A DNA stretch of 64,000 bases. Source: DYGA01 sp964540695 (GTDB lineage Bacteria; Patescibacteriota; Patescibacteriia; S139-126). A program made the position numbers and the translations under genes. The DNA lies in the NCBI GenBank assembly GCA_964540695.1, contig CAZINS010000001.1:186001-250000 (forward strand). The letters run 5' to 3'. Under the pieces are notes generated by a model, which was given only the letters and a program-made list of their open reading frames with translations, was not told where the DNA came from and did not search any database. Below, one piece after another: positions 50,015 through 58,552 of the stretch; positions within the stretch are counted from its first letter, which is position 1, and each line of letters begins with the position of its first letter.

Positions 50015-50473
50015 TTAAAACTCTGATTGTTTAAACTCCCATTTAATTTTATCACCAGCCTCAATTACATATTGATCGGCTCCAACCATGGGCACGGTTT
50101 CATTGACCAAATACTGCCAATATTTATTGTCCAAACCGTTTGACCATGAACCTATCTGTACAACCAAACTACCCAAACCTGGGTAATCTTGGGTTTGTAA
50201 ATTTAGTGTGGGATCCGAATCATTAAGCTGACGCATTAACCCAAGTAAAGTCTGACCTGATAAAGCTTGAATAGGAATCTCATTTTCATAAATACCTTCA
50301 ATTTCTAAATAAGCATTAACTACCTCCACATCTCCATCGATTATAGATGATTCATTTTGAGTAGTTATTGGTGCCAGTGCTATATTTTTTTGCCATAAAT
50401 AACCACCCAATAAAAAAACGACCACTATGATAGCCGAAAATATCAATCTAGTTCGTAATAATTCTTTCTCCAT
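50015..50473 (-). CDS. Anchored DUF4430-domain protein (transcobalamin-like)
   Basis: 152 residues. N-terminal helix (about 9-27) and one DUF4430 domain (about 55-150) with ALSGQTLLGLMRQLN, IGSWSNGLDNKYWQYLVNETVPMVGADQYVIEAGDKIKWEF. DUF4430 is the domain of transcobalamin/intrinsic factor C-terminal type, often on bacterial surface proteins tied to B12 uptake. Context (adenosyltransferase, NrdJ) supports this role. It is encoded 3 bases from the DUF6580 gene. Confidence 0.85.
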   Translation of the reverse strand: MEKELLRTRLIFSAIIVVVFLLGGYLWQKNIALAPITTQNESSIIDGDVEVVNAYLEIEGIYENEIPIQALSGQTLLGLMRQLNDSDPTLNLQTQDYPGLGSLVVQIGSWSNGLDNKYWQYLVNETVPMVGADQYVIEAGDKIKWEFKQSEF

Positions 50474-50503
50474 ATTTTATAAATTAATTCTCTAGTCTAA
50501 ATT

Positions 50504-51049
50504 CTAATTTTTTTTCCACATTATCTCCTCTACCCTTTGATCATAAGCGATACTACGAGCTAAAACAAATAAATAATCAGCTAAACGGTTGAGATATTTC
50601 ATAATTATCGGTTCTACGACAGCTGACTCGTTTAGTAAGGCTACCAATCTCTCTGTTCGCCGAGCAACACTTCTTGCTATATGACAAGCGGCTACGGCCT
50701 GACTACCCCCAGGAATTATAAAAGCCGATAATTTGGGTAAATTCTTTTCTAATTTATCAATTTGATTTTCCAAAAATACAACATCTTCCTCAGATATAAT
50801 AGGTAAATCCTTGACTTGACTAGCTGAATCCAGCGCCAATAAAGAACCAATATTAAATAATTTTTTTTGAATCACCAGTAAATTATCCTGATGCCAGGTT
50901 TTAATGTCAAAACTTCTTACCCAACCCAAGTGACTATTTAATTCATCTACTGTACCGTAAGCCATAATACGTGGATGGTTTTTCTTTACTCTTTTACCAC
51001 CCAAAAGAGAAGTTTCACCAGCATCTCCTTTTTTCGTATATATTTTCAT
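50504..51049 (-). CDS. PduO-type ATP:cob(I)alamin adenosyltransferase
   Basis: 181 residues. YTKKGDAGETSLLGGKRVKK at the N-terminus binds ATP, followed by YGTVDELNSHLGWVR and later IARSVARRTERLVALL, all PduO hallmarks. It forms adenosylcobalamin from cob(I)alamin and ATP. NrdJ, encoded immediately upstream in the same direction, uses this cofactor. Length fits. Confidence 0.94.
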   Translation of the reverse strand: MKIYTKKGDAGETSLLGGKRVKKNHPRIMAYGTVDELNSHLGWVRSFDIKTWHQDNLLVIQKKLFNIGSLLALDSASQVKDLPIISEEDVVFLENQIDKLEKNLPKLSAFIIPGGSQAVAACHIARSVARRTERLVALLNESAVVEPIIMKYLNRLADYLFVLARSIAYDQRVEEIMWKKN

Positions 51050-51081
51050 AAGTTAAAACTTCTATATTCTAAATTATAATC

Positions 51082-54000
51082 TCATGAACATCCGCTAGTC
51101 GCACCACAATTCATACACTTATAACAAGAAGCATTCCGTACCATAATCTCTCCACAAGTTGAACAAGTCGGTGCGTCGGCTTGATTATCAAAAGTAAATT
51201 GTTCACTTTCGGAAACAAATATTTCTACTTCTTTAACTGTGGAAAATAAATTTTCTTTTGGTTTAACTGTTTCAACTAATGATTTATGTTCTGGTTCATC
51301 TTTTATTTCTAAAAAACCATTCTCTAAATTGCGATTGTCAGGAAATTTTACCGCCGCTGCTTCTGCTTCACCATTTGGTTTAACACCCACTGCTTCTGCT
51401 TCTTCCGGAGTTAAAAATTTTAAAGCCAACCAACGAAAAATATAATCCACAAAAGATTTGGCAATCTTAATTTGCGGATTATTGGTATAACCAGAGGGTT
51501 CAAACCGACGATGAGCAAACTGATTGACCAAAACTTTCAAGGGCACACCGTATTGTAAACCAATTGACACAGTCGTAGCAAACGAATCCATCAGTCCAGA
51601 GATGACTGAGCCGTCTTTAGCAATCGTTACAAAAATTTCCCCCGGCTTACCATCTGGATACAAACCGACTGTGATGTATCCCGAATGTCCACCAATTACA
51701 AATTTGTGAGTAATAGAATTGCGTTCATCAGGTAAACGATGACGGCGGGGTTTATATTCAACAGTTAAAGGTGCTTCATTGAGTGTTTTTTTAGATCCTT
51801 CTTTACCAGAACCATCTTCTTTGTTGGTATTTAAAGGTTGAGTGCGCTTGGAACCATCACGATAAATAGCCAATGCTTTTAAACCCAACTTCCAGCCTTG
51901 AATATAAGCATCCATTATTTCTTCAACTGTTGCACTTTCCGGCATATTAACTGTTTTAGAAATTGCCCCGGAAATAAATGGCTGGGCGGCAGACATCATT
52001 TTAATATGCCCCAAAGGACTAATAGAACGCACACCTTTAGCGGGTTTGAAAGCACAATCAAAGACTGATAAATCTGTTTGTTTTAAATCAGGAGCGCCCT
52101 CAATCGTGTCTTGTTTATCAATATATTCTTTAATACGACTTATTTCATTAACATCATAACCCAAAGACTCTAAAGCTTGCGTAACAGTATTATTTACCAT
52201 TTTCATATAACCACCACCTACCAATTTTTTATACTTCACTAAAGCAATATCTGGTTCTACGCCAGTGGTGTCACAATCCATCATAAAGGCAATAGTACCC
52301 GTTGGTGCCAAAACTGTAGTTTGAGCATTCCTTAAACCATCATTTTTGGCATCAGCCACTACTTGTTGCCAAATGTCTCTGGCATAATCAACTAAATTAC
52401 TATTCTGCTCAGTCAATTTAATATCTTCTACTGCCGTTAAATGTTTATTCATAACTCTAATAGTAGGTTCTTGATTTTCGTCAAAACCTGGAAAGGACCC
52501 AACCACCTTGGCTATTTGTCCAGATTGCTCATAAGCCGCCCCAGTCATAATTGCAGTAATCGCTGCTGCCAGGCCTCTACCTTCATCACTATCATAAGCC
52601 AAGCCATTACTCATCAATAACGCCCCCAAATTAGCATAACCCAATCCCAAAGTACGATATAAGTGAGAATTGCGTGCCATAGCTTCAGTAGGATAAGAAG
52701 CATTATCAACTATTATATCCATAGCGGTAATAAATATCCTGACTGCCCGATCAAACAATTTAGCATTGAAAGAACCATCTTCATTTCTAAATTTCATTAA
52801 ATTAAGGGAAGCTAAATTACAAGCAGTATTATTTAAAAACATATACTCACTACAAGGATTGGAAGCGTAGATACGATCAGTCTTAGCACAGGTATGCCAA
52901 TCGTTAATAATAGTGTCATATTGCAGTCCGGGATCGCCACAAAGATGAGTACTAGTAGAAATATTTTTTAACATTTCTCTGGCTGACAATTTTTCCATAG
53001 GACGTCCGTCTTTAATCGCCTTAGTCCAATAATAACCGTCATTCTCTGCTGCCTGCATAAACTCATCAGTCACCCGCACTGAATGATTGGCATTTTGGAA
53101 AAATATTGAAGTATAAGCTTCACCATCAATGGCGCCATTATAACCAGCATCAATCAAAGCCCAAGCCTTTTTTTCCTCTTTAACCTTAGCTTCAATAAAA
53201 TCAACTATATCAGGATGATCAACATTTAAAATAACCATCTTGGCTGCTCGCCTGGTCTTACCTCCTGATTTGATAACACCAGCAAAGGCATCATAACCCT
53301 TCATAAAACTAACCGGCCCAGACGCCTGACCACCACCAGATAATCTCTCCTTTGATGATCTGATGGGTGATAAATTCACACCACTACCTGAACCAAATTT
53401 AAAAATCATACCTTCAGTTTTTGCTAAATCCAAAATAGAATCCATGGTATCTTCTATAGATAAAATAAAACATGCACTACATTGAGGATGAGTATAATCA
53501 TCTGCCGCAATCTTAACTGCCTGTTCTTTTTTATCCCAATAATGCCGTCCCACACCACTGCCTCTATCATAACGATGGACCCCACAATTAAACCAAACAG
53601 GGCTATTGAAAGTGCCATACTGATTTAAAATTAACCAGGTTAATTCACTATAAAAAGTTTCAGCCGCTTCATCGCTACTAAAATATTTATCCTCTTTACC
53701 CCAATCTGTTATAGTCCGACTAACCCGGTCAATCAATTGCTTAACCGAATTTTCTCGCTCACCTTTATTTTGATCACCATAAAAATATTTACTAGCCACA
53801 ATATTAGTTGCATTCTGTGACCAAAATTTAGGAACCTCAATGTCATTTTGTTCAAAAATAATTTCTCCTTTAATACTGGCAATTTTTGCACTTCTCTGCT
53901 CCCAAGTTACTTGATCAAATGGGTGAGTAGTAGCAGTTGAAAAAATATAATCAAACTGCAAACCTTTAGTAGGAATTGATTTTGGTGACACTACTGAAAC

Positions 54001-54336
54001 ATTTTCTTTACCAGCTTGTTTTTTAGCCATAAAGTAATCTTGATAAGCATCCGCCGCTGGTCCTAAGCCTCTTTCCCGTAAAGATATTTCCACTGCTTCC
54101 CTAATTGCCAAAGTACTGGGCAGGCCTCCCTGAGATATATCATTTCTAATTTTTTGTATTACTTCCTCTGCCACCTTACTGGAAATTGGATTATCTTTTA
54201 CCCCCACAGCCGTCAATGCTTGCGAAACAGACTTTTTCAGCTTTTCTAAATTAAAAAGCTCCGACGAACCGTCGCGCTTTAAAATATAAGTAAGTGTAAT
54301 TGGGCCTATTGTTTGGGAGGCAGATGTATTGGGCAT
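51082..54336 (-). CDS. nrdJ: Adenosylcobalamin-dependent class II ribonucleotide reductase
   Basis: 1084 residues. N-terminal ATP-cone (about 12-105) with YILKRDGSSELFNLEKLKKSV. The catalytic barrel has the first redox cysteine in HPQCSACFILSIEDTMD and the radical/substrate motif NPCSEYMFLNNTACNLASLNL. The C-terminus has redox and zinc cysteines CSTC...CYKCMNCGATSGCS. It makes deoxynucleotides from ribonucleotides without oxygen, using adenosylcobalamin. It has no NrdB partner in the window. It follows nrdR by 35 bases and is probably under the NrdR operator at 54854-54908. Confidence 0.96.
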   Translation of the reverse strand: MPNTSASQTIGPITLTYILKRDGSSELFNLEKLKKSVSQALTAVGVKDNPISSKVAEEVIQKIRNDISQGGLPSTLAIREAVEISLRERGLGPAADAYQDYFMAKKQAGKENVSVVSPKSIPTKGLQFDYIFSTATTHPFDQVTWEQRSAKIASIKGEIIFEQNDIEVPKFWSQNATNIVASKYFYGDQNKGERENSVKQLIDRVSRTITDWGKEDKYFSSDEAAETFYSELTWLILNQYGTFNSPVWFNCGVHRYDRGSGVGRHYWDKKEQAVKIAADDYTHPQCSACFILSIEDTMDSILDLAKTEGMIFKFGSGSGVNLSPIRSSKERLSGGGQASGPVSFMKGYDAFAGVIKSGGKTRRAAKMVILNVDHPDIVDFIEAKVKEEKKAWALIDAGYNGAIDGEAYTSIFFQNANHSVRVTDEFMQAAENDGYYWTKAIKDGRPMEKLSAREMLKNISTSTHLCGDPGLQYDTIINDWHTCAKTDRIYASNPCSEYMFLNNTACNLASLNLMKFRNEDGSFNAKLFDRAVRIFITAMDIIVDNASYPTEAMARNSHLYRTLGLGYANLGALLMSNGLAYDSDEGRGLAAAITAIMTGAAYEQSGQIAKVVGSFPGFDENQEPTIRVMNKHLTAVEDIKLTEQNSNLVDYARDIWQQVVADAKNDGLRNAQTTVLAPTGTIAFMMDCDTTGVEPDIALVKYKKLVGGGYMKMVNNTVTQALESLGYDVNEISRIKEYIDKQDTIEGAPDLKQTDLSVFDCAFKPAKGVRSISPLGHIKMMSAAQPFISGAISKTVNMPESATVEEIMDAYIQGWKLGLKALAIYRDGSKRTQPLNTNKEDGSGKEGSKKTLNEAPLTVEYKPRRHRLPDERNSITHKFVIGGHSGYITVGLYPDGKPGEIFVTIAKDGSVISGLMDSFATTVSIGLQYGVPLKVLVNQFAHRRFEPSGYTNNPQIKIAKSFVDYIFRWLALKFLTPEEAEAVGVKPNGEAEAAAVKFPDNRNLENGFLEIKDEPEHKSLVETVKPKENLFSTVKEVEIFVSESEQFTFDNQADAPTCSTCGEIMVRNASCYKCMNCGATSGCS

Positions 54337-54371
54337 GGGGGTATAATTAATATTTATTTTTAAATTATAAT

Positions 54372-54821
54372 TTAATGGTCTAGATGTTTTAACTCCTTAG
54401 CAAAACTACTAGCATCAGTAAAGGCGCGATAAACTGAAGCAAAACGAATATAAGCGACTTGATCAAACTTCTTCAGATTATCCATCACAATTTGTCCTAT
54501 CTGTTCAGTGGTTACTTCGCTTTTCTTCAATTTTTGAATATCTCTTTCTATTTGTTGCACTAAACTATGAAAAGCTTCTCGTTGGTATTGTCTTTTTTCC
54601 AAAGCTCTTTCTAAACCTCTAGTCAATTTATCTTTATCATAATTTTCTCTTCTACCATCACGTTTAATAATCGTCATATCTAAAATTTCTGTTTCTTCTA
54701 AAGTAGAAAAACGGTAACCACATTTTACACACTCACGACGACGACGAATAGATAAACCATCTTGTGAAGATCTAGAATCATTTACTTTAGTATTATCATG
54801 GCTACACAAAGGACAATTCAT
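54372..54821 (-). CDS. nrdR: Transcriptional repressor NrdR
   Basis: 149 residues. A zinc ribbon MNCPLCSHDNTKVNDSR...RRRRECVKCGYRFSTLEE is followed by an ATP-cone (about 49-139, TIIKRDGRRENYDKDKLTRGLERAL). NrdR senses ATP/dATP and represses ribonucleotide reductase genes. It lies just upstream of nrdJ, in the same direction, with its operator in the promoter. Confidence 0.97.
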   Translation of the reverse strand: MNCPLCSHDNTKVNDSRSSQDGLSIRRRRECVKCGYRFSTLEETEILDMTIIKRDGRRENYDKDKLTRGLERALEKRQYQREAFHSLVQQIERDIQKLKKSEVTTEQIGQIVMDNLKKFDQVAYIRFASVYRAFTDASSFAKELKHLDH

Positions 54822-54853
54822 AATAAAGATCTAATTTTTTAAAATATAACCAA

Positions 54854-54908
54854 ACCCAATATATAGTGTTGGCACTTTTTATTATAACGCCATATATTGT
54901 GGTGTCAA
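54854..54908 (-). promoter_or_regulatory. nrdR-nrdJ promoter with two NrdR boxes
   Basis: On the minus strand TTGACA (54903-54908), a 16-base spacer and TATAAT (54881-54886). Two 16-base palindrome-like boxes match the NrdR consensus: 54887-54902, exactly filling the spacer, and 54854-54869, starting 33 bases away, close to three helix turns. Both boxes have the CAATATATAG/CCATATATTG core. Repression would block the polymerase directly. Confidence 0.85.
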
Positions 54909-55014
54909 ATATTAGCAATCTTTTACAAATTAAACAAAAAACACACTAAAAATGGTTATAAAAAAATAATATTTTTAAAAATAAGTTAAATTATATAAAA
55001 AGCGACACATAGGT

Positions 55015-55023
55015 TGTGGATAA
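55015..55023. other. Single perfect DnaA-box sequence
   Basis: TGTGGATAA, the reverse complement of TTATCCACA, in the AT-rich gap between nrdR and ftsZ. Only one is seen here. One box alone does not show an origin. The rest of the 54909-55035 gap is AT-rich with nothing else recognised. Confidence 0.35.
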
Positions 55024-55032
55024 TTAATATAT

Positions 55033-55060
55033 AAAAGAACCCACCGGTAAGATGGGTTCT
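55033..55060 (-). terminator. Terminator of ftsZ
   Basis: An 8-bp perfect stem (55036-55043 with 55053-55060). On the minus strand it is 31 bases after the ftsZ stop and runs into TTTTAT. Confidence 0.8.
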
Positions 55061-55090
55061 GTTTAATTAGCTAAAGTTAAACAAAGCTAC

Positions 55091-56278
55091 CTACATCATC
55101 TTTTTTCGGATAAAAGCTGGGATCTCTAATTCTTCTTCTTCCTCATTCTTTTTTTGTTCTTGAGTCTTTTGTTGAGGTAGAGGTCTGGCATATTTACGTG
55201 ACGGTGACATTGGTTCTTCTTCTTGATTTTTCAGTGGTTCTTTGACCTCTCGCACCGGGGCAGGTTCTTTTTCCTGTCGCAAACTTGATTTTAAATCTTT
55301 TAGGTCTAAATCTTTTCTCTTTAATGGTTGGCCAGTAAAACCAGTAGCAATAACCGTGACTTTAACTTCATCACCTAAAGATTCTTCGATTATGGTACCA
55401 AAAATTACTTTGGCATTAGGATCAGCTGATTGAGTAATAACATTGGCTGCTTCATTGACTTCATACATACCCAAATCTTTACCACCAGAAACTGTAAACA
55501 ATATTCCTTTAGCACCATCGATTGACATTTCCAGTAGTGGGCTATTGATAGCTGCTTTGGCTGCTTCCACAGCTCGATTTTCGCCACTACCACGTCCAAT
55601 ACCCATTAAAGCGCTACCTGCCTCTTTCATTACAGCTTTTACATCAGCAAAGTCAACATTAATAAGTCCAGGTACGGTAATTATTTCTGATATACCTTGC
55701 ACTCCTTGTCGTAAGACCTCATCAACCACAGCAAAGGCATCAATTAATGATGTTTTTTTATCAATAATTTGTAATAACCTATCATTGGGAATGGTAATTA
55801 TAGTATCTACCCTGTCAGCTAAATCCTGCATACCCTGATCAGCAATATAACGTCTTTGTGCGCCTTCAAAAGTAAAAGGCTTAGTAACTACAGCTACAGT
55901 TAAAGCACCGGCCTTTTTGGCCATATCAGCAATAATAGGTGAAGCACCTGTACCTGTACCTCCACCCAAACCACAAGTGATAAAAACCATATCAGCATCA
56001 TGCACCATGTCTTCTAATTCATCTTGTTCTTCTTCAGCTGCTCCTCTGCCTAATTCTGGATCCATGCCAGCACCAAGTCCACGGGTTGTATTTTTTCCAA
56101 TATGAATTTTATTTGGAGCTTGGTTATGATGTAGGGCTTGGGCATCAGTGTTCACTGCCACAAATTCAACTCCCCTAATTTTAGTGGCAATCATACGATT
56201 GATAGCGGAACCTCCTGAACCGCCGACACCAATGACTTTTATTTTAGCAAATGTTTCTACCTCAGGTTTGACTTCCAT
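55091..56278 (-). CDS. ftsZ: Cell division protein FtsZ
   Basis: 395 residues from the chosen start MEVKPEVETFAKIKVIGVGG. An earlier ATG at 56350 adds 24 residues that do not fit the family and lie in the leader palindromes. GTP-binding T-loop ITCGLGGGTGTGASP, KVIGVGGSGGSAINRM at the start, and a flexible linker with EEEPMSPSRKYARP before the conserved tail EELEIPAFIRKKMM, which binds FtsA. It assembles the division ring. The gene has its own leader and terminator, separate from ftsA. Confidence 0.96.
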   Translation of the reverse strand: MEVKPEVETFAKIKVIGVGGSGGSAINRMIATKIRGVEFVAVNTDAQALHHNQAPNKIHIGKNTTRGLGAGMDPELGRGAAEEEQDELEDMVHDADMVFITCGLGGGTGTGASPIIADMAKKAGALTVAVVTKPFTFEGAQRRYIADQGMQDLADRVDTIITIPNDRLLQIIDKKTSLIDAFAVVDEVLRQGVQGISEIITVPGLINVDFADVKAVMKEAGSALMGIGRGSGENRAVEAAKAAINSPLLEMSIDGAKGILFTVSGGKDLGMYEVNEAANVITQSADPNAKVIFGTIIEESLGDEVKVTVIATGFTGQPLKRKDLDLKDLKSSLRQEKEPAPVREVKEPLKNQEEEPMSPSRKYARPLPQQKTQEQKKNEEEEELEIPAFIRKKMM

Positions 56279-56350
56279 AAATTTTAAATAAATATTATCA
56301 GAATTATATTGATTATAGTTTAAAAAAAAATAATATAATTGACCAGACAT

Positions 56351-56390
56351 AGATGAACCAATTTATTGTTCATCTGTACATTTTTTGTGT
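56351..56390 (-). promoter_or_regulatory. Palindromes in the ftsZ leader
   Basis: Arms 56351-56358/56368-56375 are an 8-bp perfect inverted repeat, adjacent to a second motif in which tgtaca (56375-56380) is repeated 9 bases later (56387-56392). They lie between the ftsA terminator and the ftsZ start, so could act as operator or leader hairpin for separate ftsZ control. The sequence from about 56279 to 56350 is AT-rich with no other motif. Confidence 0.4.
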
Positions 56391-56392
56391 AC

Positions 56393-56415
56393 AAAAAAAC
56401 TCCCGTTAAGGGAGT
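56393..56415 (-). terminator. Terminator of ftsA
   Basis: A 6-bp perfect stem (56399-56404 with 56410-56415) with a 5-base loop and, on the minus strand, a run of seven T. It is 22 bases after the ftsA stop. Confidence 0.85.
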
Positions 56416-56436
56416 GGAGAAAATTCACTCTTAGTT

Positions 56437-57672
56437 TTAGGGAATCCATTTTTTGAATATTTTCTTAACATTAGTTAACATTTGGTCTGGTTTTATTTTT
56501 TCAAATGGACTACTAGTACCTTGAGAAACATAAACACCTTGGCCCCAAACTATTAACCCCAAAGCTGTTGAAAAGCTAAGATCATTTATTTTATCAATTG
56601 CACTGGAAACTGACTGATTCTTACCAAGTCCAGCTGGCAACTTTAAAAAATTTTTAGCATAATCTATTAGCCCGGGTAACTTAGCACTACCCCCCGTAAA
56701 CACAATTCCCGCTGGTAACATCCCGGACCTATCAATTTTTTTAAGTTCAGCTTCTACCATTTTAAAAATTTCTTCTACTCTAGCTTGTATGATTTCTGTT
56801 ACTTGTTTTAAACTGACATAACCAGATTCAACTTCAGAAAATTCTGATAAGTCAATTTCTTTTCTTTTTTCTATTTTAGATAAATCGCAGTTGCCATAAG
56901 TTAACTTAATATCTTCAGCTACATCAACTGAGGTTCTCAGACCGATAGCAATATCGTTAGTAATATGCATGCCGCCGACCGGTAAAACTTTGGTGTGCAG
57001 TATATCGCCCTCCTCAAATACAGCTAAACTGGTGGTGGCACCACCGATATTTACTAAAGCCACACCTAACTCTTTTTGCCTCTTTGACAAGACTGCTTCT
57101 GAACTAGCTAATACCCCTAAAACTAAATCATCTATATCAACTCCAGTCCGATAAACACACTTTGTCAGATTTTTAACCTGAGTTGATAAGCCTTGAATAA
57201 TTTGCGCATCAACTTCTAGTCTAACACCAGTCATCCCTACTGGATCTTTGATACCTGTTTGATTATCAACACTAAAAGACCTAGGAATAACATGTAATAT
57301 TTCATAATTGGGTGGACTAGCCACAGCTTGAGCAGCTTCTATTACTCGCTCCACATCATCATCTCTTATTTCGCCATCAGCTTTACCCACCGCAACTACC
57401 CCATGACTATCTTCAGAAATTATATGTGAACCAGAAATTGCGACAAAAGTACTTTCAATCGGTAATCCTGAAAGTCGTTCAGCTTTTTCCAAAGCCAAAG
57501 ACACTGAAGAAACAGCATCCTCAATGCTATTTATAACACCTTTACTAACGCCTTCGGCTGGTACTTCAGCTGCAGCCATAACATTTAATTGTTCACCAAT
57601 AGCCTGACCAACTACTACCCTAATATGCGTAGTACCAATATCTAAGCCACTAATAATATTTCCTTTACCCAT
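56437..57672 (-). CDS. ftsA: Cell division protein FtsA
   Basis: 411 residues, an actin-like ATPase. SGLDIGTTHIRVVVG (phosphate-1), LVNIGGATTSLAVFEEGDILHTKVLPVGG (phosphate-2, SHS2 context), and GIVFTGGSAKLPGLIDYAK (adenosine). The C-terminus carries a membrane-targeting amphipathic helix KKIFKKWIP. FtsA anchors FtsZ to the membrane. The order ftsA-ftsZ is normal, but a terminator separates the two. Confidence 0.95.
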   Translation of the reverse strand: MGKGNIISGLDIGTTHIRVVVGQAIGEQLNVMAAAEVPAEGVSKGVINSIEDAVSSVSLALEKAERLSGLPIESTFVAISGSHIISEDSHGVVAVGKADGEIRDDDVERVIEAAQAVASPPNYEILHVIPRSFSVDNQTGIKDPVGMTGVRLEVDAQIIQGLSTQVKNLTKCVYRTGVDIDDLVLGVLASSEAVLSKRQKELGVALVNIGGATTSLAVFEEGDILHTKVLPVGGMHITNDIAIGLRTSVDVAEDIKLTYGNCDLSKIEKRKEIDLSEFSEVESGYVSLKQVTEIIQARVEEIFKMVEAELKKIDRSGMLPAGIVFTGGSAKLPGLIDYAKNFLKLPAGLGKNQSVSSAIDKINDLSFSTALGLIVWGQGVYVSQGTSSPFEKIKPDQMLTNVKKIFKKWIP

Positions 57673-57747
57673 GAAAAAATTGTTTACTAATATTTACCTT
57701 TATATTATACAATATTTTTTAAAAAATAAAAAACTACTGTTTACTCT

Positions 57748-58119
57748 TTATTGAACAAAAATGTTTCTCAAGTAGGGATAAAAAATAACCAAACCGATAA
57801 TTGCAGCCGCCAGTGATGCCAATAAAACCATAGCGGCTAACATATCTTTAAACATTTTAACATAACTATTTATCTTAGGTCTTACCATATCTAAAAAAAA
57901 TTCAAAAACTGTATTCAAAACTTCTAGTACCAATACCATGGTTACCAATAATAATAACACTAACCAATCCTGTCTTCTTACTTGCAATAACCAAGCAGCA
58001 ATAAAAACAGCCATACCAAAAAAAACCTGCACTCGAAAATTCTGCTGACTAGTAAACAAATAACGCCAACCACTAATCGCATTTTGTAAACTCCGCCAGA
58101 AATTATTTAACAAACTCAT
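57748..58119 (-). CDS. dgkA: Diacylglycerol/undecaprenol kinase (DgkA)
   Basis: 123 residues with three helices. NFWRSLQNAISGWRYLFTSQQNFRVQ at the N-terminus, VLEVLNTVFEFFLDMV (catalytic helix) and VKMFKDMLAAMVLL are the family motifs. In Gram-positive and CPR type organisms this protein phosphorylates undecaprenol for cell wall synthesis. It overlaps ybeY by 17 bases. Confidence 0.88.
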   Translation of the reverse strand: MSLLNNFWRSLQNAISGWRYLFTSQQNFRVQVFFGMAVFIAAWLLQVRRQDWLVLLLLVTMVLVLEVLNTVFEFFLDMVRPKINSYVKMFKDMLAAMVLLASLAAAIIGLVIFYPYLRNIFVQ

Positions 58120-58552
58120 AAACTTTTTTTAATATTTTTGCTTCTAAACTTTCCATTTTTACTGCTTCTGTATTTTTTTCGTGATTATAACCCAATAAAT
58201 GTAAAGTACCATGTATTAAAAGAATTATAAACTCTTTTTTAAAACTATGTTGATGTTTTTTTGCTTGTTTTTGACAAACTCCCTTAGCAATTACAATCTC
58301 TCCTAAAAAATTATCTATCCCGGGTAATTTTTTTGTTTTACCAGAAAAAGACAATACGTCGGTGGGTTTATTCAACTGACGATATTTATAATTTAAAACT
58401 TTAACCGAATTATCTGATAACAAAGCCACTGATAAATCTTGAGATAAATTTCTAAAACCGGCTAAACAAACGGTTTGTTTAACAACCTCACTAACTAATT
58501 TTTTGTTTATACTACTTGGTTTGGCAGTATAAAAAGAAACTTTAATTGCCAT
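58103..58552 (-). CDS. ybeY: Endoribonuclease YbeY
   Basis: 149 residues. HGTLHLLGYNHE holds the three zinc-binding histidines (HGxLHLxGYNH), preceded by LNKPTDVLSFSGK and FLGEIVIAKGV. YbeY takes part in 16S rRNA 3' end maturation and ribosome quality control. The N-terminus is normal. It is the second gene of a series after the TSP3 protein gene, overlapping it by 11 bases. Confidence 0.93.
   Translation of the reverse strand: MAIKVSFYTAKPSSINKKLVSEVVKQTVCLAGFRNLSQDLSVALLSDNSVKVLNYKYRQLNKPTDVLSFSGKTKKLPGIDNFLGEIVIAKGVCQKQAKKHQHSFKKEFIILLIHGTLHLLGYNHEKNTEAVKMESLEAKILKKVYEFVK

Noticed and set aside
54909..55035. Chromosome origin next to a DnaA box
   Set aside because: Only one perfect box, no dnaA or dnaN, and no box cluster. 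The AT-rich gap is short.
56279..56350. N-terminal extension of FtsZ by 24 residues
   Set aside because: The residues are low-complexity, lie in the AT-rich leader and next to the palindromes, and FtsZ starts normally at MEVKPEVETF.
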